Positions 5,860 to 11,629 of a stretch of DNA of 11,629 nucleotides are shown here, piece after piece; within the stretch, counting starts at the first letter, position 1, and each line of letters begins with the position of its first letter. The notes below the pieces were generated by a model. It saw nothing but the letters and a program-made list of their open reading frames with translations. It was not told the DNA's origin and did not search any database. Made by a program: the position numbers and the translations under genes. Location of the stretch: NCBI GenBank assembly GCA_001803565.1, contig MHDQ01000126.1:1-11629 (forward strand). The letters run 5' to 3'. Source of the DNA: Nitrospinae bacterium RIFCSPLOWO2_12_FULL_45_22. Lineage in GTDB: Bacteria; 2-12-FULL-45-22.

Positions 5860-8800
5860 ATGATTCCTTTTTATTACAAAAAAATCAGTCTTTCGTTTGT
5901 CCAGGAATTGTGCGATAAGGTCCATGACGGTGAGAGCGCGGTCTTGCTGGGATCTCGCTATGCTGGTAAGAGATGGATAATAAACCGGCTCTACTTACAT
6001 TTACCAGAGTCGGGGTTTATACCTATTATTCGAGTCTATTTCCAACGCGAATCCACGGTAAAATCTGCATGGGAAGTACATCAATTAATAGAAAAAGAGA
6101 TTAATGAAACAGGTGTGAACCTGAAGTTAGGGGAATATCAGGGAGATGAAATCTTTGAACCCATAGACCAATTATACTTGGAAACCAAGAAACCGATCAT
6201 CCTGCTTGCAGCCAATGTGGATAGTATGGCCCATTACCTGGCACGGCAATTCCTCGAGGGGGTAAGGACACGGGTTGAATCAAGACGGTTAGTTGTCGTA
6301 TTAAGTGGAGAGGATGATTTCCGTGACCTTGTTCATGGGCCAAAGTCCGAATTCAATTGCGCCAATCGGTATTTTGTCCAGGGTTTTGCCAAAGACGATT
6401 TTAAAGCCATTATTTCCCAATACGCAACTAGCCTGAACATCACATTCGAGGACGACACCGAGGCATATCGCATTCTTTGGGAACTGACTGAGGGGAACGT
6501 ATTTTTGCTCAAGTCATTGCTGTGGTCCGTGGTTGAGGGTCGTGTCCATTCAGACATTTCTCTAACCGTACCTGTTAGAGTTTCAGATATTCCGGACTCA
6601 TTCGAAAAGATGCAAATACCCGGTGTCTATGGACCTGATTTTCTTCGCTATGCGATTCGAGTCATTACCCGAAGACCGGATTGTTGGCAGGATTTAGAAT
6701 GCCTTATTAATAATAAACCTACAAATACGATCCCAATAGCTAGCGCTCCTGGCCCACTCGAGTTAGTCGGTATCGCTGTACGTGGTAATAACAATCGACT
6801 CCAGTTCGCCTCCCCATTGATGGCAAATTTTATACGACATTATTATGATGATCGTTGTTTCGGAGACCTCTATGCGGGTGACGGACAGTGGGATATGGCA
6901 TTTAAAAAATATAGTTTTCTCGGTCCACAGGAAAAAATTCGACCTTTAAACATTGAAGACAGGGTGAAAGTTGAAGAGACGCTCAATGCGTTTTGTTCTT
7001 CTCTGCATTTGGCCGCTACAGTGAATATTGATGCCGTAAAGGATCTTTTTACTCAAGGCTGTTTGCACATACTTGGATTCCAGGAAATTACATTCTGGGA
7101 ATACAATAACGGGTGGCATTTCCAACCGATGACCGAAAGCCCTGTCAAAATAGATATCAAAGATAATGTGCTGAAAATCCTTCCTCCTATGCCGCCAATG
7201 TTGCGTGGATTGCTACCGATGCCTGATCCCTGGAACGAAGATGCACTGTGCGTGTTACTCCCACCACTCCGTGCCAATCAATGTGGCGCGGTGGTAATGA
7301 GTACCTTTGAAAAAGAGAAAGCTATCTCTCGTGAACGTGGGAGTTTGGCCCGTAAACTGATTCACCATTTTGTGGATGCATATACCCATGCCGTCTCGGT
7401 TGAAAAGAATACTATGCGTCTTCGTGTACGGGATCAGCATATTGCGATCATAAACTCTATCTTTGATTCCCTGGGGAGCCGCATTCTGAATGTAGATCAG
7501 GCCATTGCCATGGCGGCACGGGGATTGCGTAATTTGGGATACAAGCGCGTCCTGTTCAGCTTGGTAGATCCGGAGGGCAAAAGGATTCAAGCCGTGCTGG
7601 ATGACTCCAGTGATTCATTAATTGACATCACTCAAATGTCTGATTGGCCTTTGGCCGAACCTACGGCCGATCTCCAGCCTTATATTATTCATACAAAACA
7701 GCCAAAGATCATCAAGGACGCCAGGCGGGAACCCCTTGCAAATAAAAAAATCGTCCGACTTGCACGCATGAAGGCCGAGGCCCTGGTTCCCATTTTGAAT
7801 CAAAATGGCGATGCCATTGGCACAATCCATGTCGAGCGTGAGGATGAGGCCGTCCCAACGCAAGAGGAAGTGGATGATCTATTAGTTTTTGGTCGCCAGC
7901 TTTCCATAGCCATCGAACAGAGTAAGAGGGTAAACATGTTGCAGTCGACGCTGGATAAGATCCCTGAACCTGTTGTCATCATCGATCGGCTTAAACGGCT
8001 CCTGTATGCAAATAGACCCGCCAATGATCTTTTTGGAACCAAGGCTGGTTGGCAGGACCAGCCAGGGGCTAAACCACCCAATGGGGGCGAGATGGATAAG
8101 ATGTTGGAATACCTCGATGAATCCCTGATATCTGGGCGCCGCATAGTTCATCACGCCGAAGGAATTGGGAAAAAGCCGACATATTGTGGTGCGGTCCTGT
8201 CCGATGTCATTCAAGATTGGCAAAATAAAACAATTGGTGCGCTATTACATATTCAAGATATGAACTATCTCTACCATGTGTTCGCCGCATTTCGCGTTAT
8301 TGCTGAATCTAACGACACTGACTCTGCTATACGCTCCATGATGGAAGCGACGCAGTTATTGGGGCATAAATGGGGACGTTTGTACCTTGTTGATGAAATG
8401 GATCCTGATTGCCTCGTGAGTGTGCGGTCTTTCGGTTTTGGGGACAAGACAATCCAAGAAGAATTCACCAAGGGTCACATTAGATTGCCGCGCTCCGATG
8501 AACCTGGGTATGTTTCGTGGAAATGTATAGACCTCAAAACCCCTCTGGTCTTTTGCTGGAAGGAGGATCTCCCAAATGATACTGAAGTAGTAACCCGGCA
8601 AGGTTTGCGGGCAACCAATGTAAACCCTCCAAGATCTCCCAAGCCGGTGCAGAAGCAACCCGGGGATTTCTGGATCGACTTTCCTCTCATCTCCCAGGCA
8701 AAAGTCTTGGGCAAGGTGGTCCTCCAGTGCGACGAGAGCCTACGCCCTGAAGAATTTGAGCTGCTCAAAGTGCTTTCTGATATAACAACCGGACTGTTGG

Positions 8801-9552
8801 GTGCCTTTCTTCGTCGAGGCCAAACATTCCATGAACGCGAGGATTGGATAAGAAGGGCGGCTGATGAAACCATGGCGGTCACGGCACACAATATTGCCAC
8901 TCGCTTTTCCGCTTTGCCGGTATTACTGGACAGATATAAAAAGCTCCAACAAAAAGTGCCGAAATTGGAGGAACTAAATAGAGATTTCTCTCACATAATG
9001 AAAGAGACCCTGGATTTAGTCAAAAGGACAAAGGACCGACTGTCGCCGGTGACTCCCCTCCTTACCAAGATCAATATTTCAGACCGAATAAGAAATGCCC
9101 TAAGGTCTGCACTTCCTGCTGATGCATGGGATATTAAGTGTGAGGATCCTGATTTAATCGTGCACGCTGATACCCACCTATTAGAGAATGCTATACAGGA
9201 ATTCCTTCAAAATTCACGGGATGCAATCCCAGATGTCACGGATATGCATGTATCGGTCAATATTCGAAGCAAGGATAATTGGGTGAAATTAGTATATAGC
9301 GACAACGGTCCTGGTGTGCCTGGAGATTTTAAGGAACGGATTTTCGAAAATTTCTTTAGCTATCGGCCTGGGCGAAAGACCGGGACGGGTCTTGGTTTGG
9401 GGTTTGTCCGTAGAGTGATTGAAGCTCACGGTGGAACTGTTCGGGAAGAGGGAAGGCCTGGCCAGGGAGTGAAATTCGTAATTGAAATACCAAAATCGGG
9501 AATAATTAATGAAAAGGAGGAAGAATTTCATGTTTCGAATCCTAATCGTTGA
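5860..9552 (+). CDS. large cytosolic hybrid sensor histidine kinase: P-loop NTPase-like domain, GAF/PAS modules, kinase core
   Basis: This 1230-residue protein starts at ATG 5860 behind GGAGGA (5848-5853, 6-base spacing). Residues 1-~330 form an NTPase-like module with GSRYAGKR (31-38), a P-loop whose usual Ser/Thr is Arg, and a hydrophobic strand IILLAANVD (113-121) with a single Asp as Walker B. Residues ~370-515 look like a divergent GAF domain. Residues ~524-690 are a clear second GAF (ALVPILNQNGDAIGTIHVER at 641-660). Residues ~692-800 are a PAS domain (LDKIPEPVVIIDRLKRLLYA at 698-717), and ~803-985 a third GAF. The kinase core follows: phospho-acceptor candidate His1010 in AHNIATRFSALP, N-box EFLQNSRDAI (Asn1118), G1 box SDNGPGVP (1147-1154), F box IFENFF (1161-1166), and G2 box GTGLGLG (1175-1181). 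No membrane helices are seen, so it senses intracellular signals. The response-regulator gene begins inside its 3' end, making a cognate pair. Kinase assignment is firm; the signals are unknown. Confidence 0.92.
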   Translation: MIPFYYKKISLSFVQELCDKVHDGESAVLLGSRYAGKRWIINRLYLHLPESGFIPIIRVYFQRESTVKSAWEVHQLIEKEINETGVNLKLGEYQGDEIFEPIDQLYLETKKPIILLAANVDSMAHYLARQFLEGVRTRVESRRLVVVLSGEDDFRDLVHGPKSEFNCANRYFVQGFAKDDFKAIISQYATSLNITFEDDTEAYRILWELTEGNVFLLKSLLWSVVEGRVHSDISLTVPVRVSDIPDSFEKMQIPGVYGPDFLRYAIRVITRRPDCWQDLECLINNKPTNTIPIASAPGPLELVGIAVRGNNNRLQFASPLMANFIRHYYDDRCFGDLYAGDGQWDMAFKKYSFLGPQEKIRPLNIEDRVKVEETLNAFCSSLHLAATVNIDAVKDLFTQGCLHILGFQEITFWEYNNGWHFQPMTESPVKIDIKDNVLKILPPMPPMLRGLLPMPDPWNEDALCVLLPPLRANQCGAVVMSTFEKEKAISRERGSLARKLIHHFVDAYTHAVSVEKNTMRLRVRDQHIAIINSIFDSLGSRILNVDQAIAMAARGLRNLGYKRVLFSLVDPEGKRIQAVLDDSSDSLIDITQMSDWPLAEPTADLQPYIIHTKQPKIIKDARREPLANKKIVRLARMKAEALVPILNQNGDAIGTIHVEREDEAVPTQEEVDDLLVFGRQLSIAIEQSKRVNMLQSTLDKIPEPVVIIDRLKRLLYANRPANDLFGTKAGWQDQPGAKPPNGGEMDKMLEYLDESLISGRRIVHHAEGIGKKPTYCGAVLSDVIQDWQNKTIGALLHIQDMNYLYHVFAAFRVIAESNDTDSAIRSMMEATQLLGHKWGRLYLVDEMDPDCLVSVRSFGFGDKTIQEEFTKGHIRLPRSDEPGYVSWKCIDLKTPLVFCWKEDLPNDTEVVTRQGLRATNVNPPRSPKPVQKQPGDFWIDFPLISQAKVLGKVVLQCDESLRPEEFELLKVLSDITTGLLGAFLRRGQTFHEREDWIRRAADETMAVTAHNIATRFSALPVLLDRYKKLQQKVPKLEELNRDFSHIMKETLDLVKRTKDRLSPVTPLLTKINISDRIRNALRSALPADAWDIKCEDPDLIVHADTHLLENAIQEFLQNSRDAIPDVTDMHVSVNIRSKDNWVKLVYSDNGPGVPGDFKERIFENFFSYRPGRKTGTGLGLGFVRRVIEAHGGTVREEGRPGQGVKFVIEIPKSGIINEKEEEFHVSNPNR
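9514..9520 (+). promoter_or_regulatory. strong ribosome binding site inside the kinase gene that fixes the response-regulator start
   Basis: AAGGAGG lies 9 bases before ATG 9530 and within the last codons of the kinase gene. It favours ATG 9530 over the in-frame ATG at 9509, because the receiver domain proper begins with MFRILIVED. Confidence 0.85.
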
Positions 9553-10222
9553 AGATATTGAATTAACCCTCGAACAACTTGAAAAAACTCTATCCGAGGA
9601 GTTTCCTCAGTCAACAATTGACACCGCTGAAACGGTTAAGGAAGGGCTTGAACGGATTGAAGCGGCAGTGGATAAGGGCCAACATTATCATGCGGCTGTC
9701 CTGGATTTCAAGTTGCCTGAAGATAAAGGAAAACAAGATGAGGTGGACGAATCGCTGTGTGAAAAAATCAGGCATGAAATGCCGGATATAATCGTCGCTC
9801 ACATTTCCGCATACCCAGGTGACCCCAAAATTCAGGATCATGTGAAAAATTATCATCTAGATCGCAGGGACTCTAGCGCGGCATTAATCTCCAAGGACGA
9901 AGTAGACTGGCCCTCGGAACTCGTCAAAAAGTTGAAGGAATTTCTCTATGGAACACGCATTGAAGAACAGATAAATAATCTATTTCGCAAGCAACCAGTG
10001 AGCGCATATCGTGAACCGATTTATCGCAGAAGAACAGGAACAATAGGTAATGGAAGCGTCACCCATGAACTCGCCGCCTTGTTTCGTGACATTTTGGAAA
10101 ACTGGACAGCGCTGGATGACAGATTACGGACCAGGATTATGTCTCTGTTTCGCGTAGATACCTCAAGTGATCCCATACGCATCGGTTTGATAAAAGACAT
10201 AGATGCCATGATGAAGGAGTAA
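9530..10222 (+). CDS. response regulator with receiver domain and unassigned helical C-terminus
   Basis: This 230-residue protein is the likely phospho-acceptor partner of the upstream kinase, whose gene it overlaps by 23 bases. Residues 1-~145 are a CheY-like receiver with all key positions: Glu8/Asp9 (LIVEDIE), phospho-acceptor Asp59 in AAVLDFKLPED, Ser93 in HISAYPGD as the switch residue, and Lys122 in LISKDE. The loop after Asp59 is longer than usual (residues ~64-75, rich in Lys, Asp and Glu). Residues ~150-230 form a short, mostly helical tail (THELAALFRDILENW, then LRTRIMSLFRV) with no recognisable helix-turn-helix, enzymatic or RNA-binding motif. Direct promoter binding is therefore unlikely; the tail may mediate dimerisation or contact with another operon product. 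The peptidase-like gene begins 3 bases after its stop. Confidence 0.9.
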   Translation: MFRILIVEDIELTLEQLEKTLSEEFPQSTIDTAETVKEGLERIEAAVDKGQHYHAAVLDFKLPEDKGKQDEVDESLCEKIRHEMPDIIVAHISAYPGDPKIQDHVKNYHLDRRDSSAALISKDEVDWPSELVKKLKEFLYGTRIEEQINNLFRKQPVSAYREPIYRRRTGTIGNGSVTHELAALFRDILENWTALDDRLRTRIMSLFRVDTSSDPIRIGLIKDIDAMMKE

Positions 10223-10225
10223 AAT

Positions 10226-11509
10226 ATGCCGGTTCTTAGGATGGAAGACATCCTTGAGAAACTCCCGCTAATACTGGAATCCGACCACTTTATTGTCCGC
10301 TTTGCCCTTCGAAATCCACAGGAAGGCAGGGGAGAGAAGCGAGGTGGTGTTAGAAACCAACGATTACTCCTGGCTTATCTTGATGCCCTTGAAAGGCTAT
10401 ATGCGACAATGACCGAGGGGCCCTGGAAACGTTATCCGCCTAATACCGGTGGCCAGGGAAAGACTCTTGTATTCGTCTTTGACACCTCGGAGTTTTTACG
10501 AAGCGCTGACTGCCCCTTCACTAGTGTTGACCACAAAGGTATCCCTTTTATTGGCCTCCCATACCAGAACAATGAACCTATCATACATGGCGAGCTCCAG
10601 CGAGCAGCGGTAGAAGCCATTCATGAGGCAACGCATGTTTTTAATTTTCGCGAGCGGCCTCTTCTTGATCCCCAAACGGGCATTTGGGATCCTGCTGTAA
10701 AATTATGGGTATGGTTTGACGATGCTATGGCTGTTTTCATGGAGACGCTGGTCTTGTCAGGATGCCCCGAGCATCTTCGTTTTATCATGGAATGGAGTGA
10801 CAGGCCGGATATGCCGCTTGATGGCTTTTATTCAAGATACCAATCGAGCATGTTTGTCCGTTATCTGGGAAGGAGAATGGGGCTAGAATTTATCAATAGG
10901 GTATGGACAGAGTCTAAGAGGGATGAGATACCAATCCAGGCGCTTGATAGATTGTTACGGCAGGAAAACCTGGAGTTCTCTTCATCCAATCCAGAGATTC
11001 GAGACATCTTTGCCTCGGGCTACTGCATGGATTCTTATTTTCTGATCGATCCCAGGAGTCCAGGCTTCGCGCCTGAGGTATACGAGAGATTTCGTGAACG
11101 GGCAATATCGGAAAGTTTCTTATTAGGTGCAGGGAAAACCGCAGAGACTGAAGGTTGTCTGGACCACCTCGCTTGTCAATACTACCGGCTCTATGTCATG
11201 AATAGCGTCAAGGCTATTCAAGTTCAGCTTGAAACCAAAGCCCTTGGAGGAGATACCCCACTCAAGGCAGAGATAGCGACAGTAACTGATGAAATGCAGC
11301 GGGGTAAAGTCCGGCCATTGAAACGGACCACTTTCCCTGGGCAAGATGATACGGTGCAATTATCCACTGTATTGAACGAAACAAACCTAGAGGATATTGA
11401 CCATCTCGTCCTTGTTGTCAGCAATTGTGGAGTCAGAGCTGTACAGGAAAAACCTGGCATTGAGCACGATGACCAACAGGAGTATAAAATTGTTGTTGCA
11501 GCTTACTAG
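10226..11509 (+). CDS. cytoplasmic HExxH zinc-metallopeptidase-like protein
   Basis: This 427-residue protein starts at ATG 10226, with AAGGAG (10214-10219) overlapping the end of the response-regulator gene. The central feature is AIHEATHVF with HEATH at 133-137, the zinc-binding and catalytic signature of zincin peptidases. A second helix, WFDDAMAVFME (163-173), sits where gluzincins carry the third ligand (compare WLNEGFA in M1 enzymes), but the aligned ligand position is Asp166 rather than Glu; Glu173 is an alternative. Downstream, YQSSMFVRYLGRRMG (205-219) and FINRVWTES (222-230) match the helical layout of such peptidases. Residues ~325-427 look like a beta-sandwich tail ending in YKIVVAAY. 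The N-terminus (MPVLRMEDILEKL) has no signal peptide, so the protein should stay in the cytosol, unlike most secreted relatives. As the last gene of the operon it is the best candidate effector. The peptidase-like fold is likely; activity and substrate are inferred. Confidence 0.75.
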   Translation: MPVLRMEDILEKLPLILESDHFIVRFALRNPQEGRGEKRGGVRNQRLLLAYLDALERLYATMTEGPWKRYPPNTGGQGKTLVFVFDTSEFLRSADCPFTSVDHKGIPFIGLPYQNNEPIIHGELQRAAVEAIHEATHVFNFRERPLLDPQTGIWDPAVKLWVWFDDAMAVFMETLVLSGCPEHLRFIMEWSDRPDMPLDGFYSRYQSSMFVRYLGRRMGLEFINRVWTESKRDEIPIQALDRLLRQENLEFSSSNPEIRDIFASGYCMDSYFLIDPRSPGFAPEVYERFRERAISESFLLGAGKTAETEGCLDHLACQYYRLYVMNSVKAIQVQLETKALGGDTPLKAEIATVTDEMQRGKVRPLKRTTFPGQDDTVQLSTVLNETNLEDIDHLVLVVSNCGVRAVQEKPGIEHDDQQEYKIVVAAY

Positions 11510-11629
11510 AAAATTTTAGAGAGGAGCGTCAGTCTCTTCTAAGTTCACCTTGGTAAAATTAAACCTATTCTGCATCTAAAGCATGGTGCTCCATTTCTAT
11601 CCTCCACTCAAAAAAAATCCCTAACCAAT
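11510..11629. other. noncoding end of window, no clear terminator
   Basis: Only a weak 5-bp hairpin is visible just after the last stop (AGAGA at 11518-11522 with TCTCT at 11533-11537), without a U-run. An A-run of eight lies near 11610. On the minus strand a GGAGG (11601-11605) precedes an ATG (11594-11592) that meets a stop after nine codons. No gene is supported here. Confidence 0.5.

Noticed and set aside
8475-8900. 141-codon minus-strand frame opposite the kinase
   Set aside because: It is a shadow of the kinase GAF region, with a low-complexity Ser/Arg-rich product and no known motif.
9509-9529. Seven-residue N-terminal extension of the response regulator
   Set aside because: AAGGAGG at 9514-9520 would lie inside the coding region, and the receiver fold starts at MFRILIVED from ATG 9530.
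11518-11537. Terminator after the peptidase gene
   Set aside because: The stem has only 5 bp with a 10-base loop and no U-run.
11565-11594. Minus-strand nine-codon frame behind a good GGAGG site
   Set aside because: It is too short to support as a gene. A leader peptide or a truncated gene start is possible, but there is no further evidence in the window.

Overview
The window is bacterial DNA with strong GGAGG-type ribosome binding sites. All real genes lie on the plus strand. The Shine-Dalgarno sites, moderate GC content and ComEC style would fit a Clostridia-like Firmicute or an uncultured relative, but nothing here fixes the taxonomy.

Layout: (1) An AT-rich 120-base leader carries a 15-bp perfect inverted repeat (16-30 and 57-71). 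(2) 121-2634 encodes a full-length ComEC/Rec2 DNA-uptake channel. (3) A 391-base AT-rich gap follows. It holds a doubtful 40-residue ORF, weak promoter-like sites and a striking 33-base palindrome (2951-2983) just upstream of the next gene. (4) 3026-11509 is a tight six-gene block that looks like one operon: an ECF-type sigma factor, a helical protein of unknown function, a STAND/Orc1-like P-loop ATPase, a 1230-residue hybrid (degenerate P-loop NTPase, GAF, GAF, PAS, GAF, histidine kinase), a response regulator without a recognisable DNA-binding domain, and a cytoplasmic HExxH zinc-peptidase-like protein. Gene junctions are a 4-base overlap, a 16-base gap, a 32-base gap, a 23-base overlap and a 3-base gap. 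(5) The last 120 bases have no gene and no convincing terminator.

Inferred working model: the intact ATPase and the kinase-fused NTPase domain sense a state or ligand together, the GAF/PAS domains add further inputs, and the kinase phosphorylates the response regulator. The regulator probably acts by protein contact, with the co-encoded peptidase as a plausible effector. The sigma factor and the helical protein would control expression of the set. The architecture resembles NTPase-centred signalling or conflict systems, but neither the defence role nor the peptidase activity is demonstrated by sequence alone. I do not recognise the six-gene combination as a named system.
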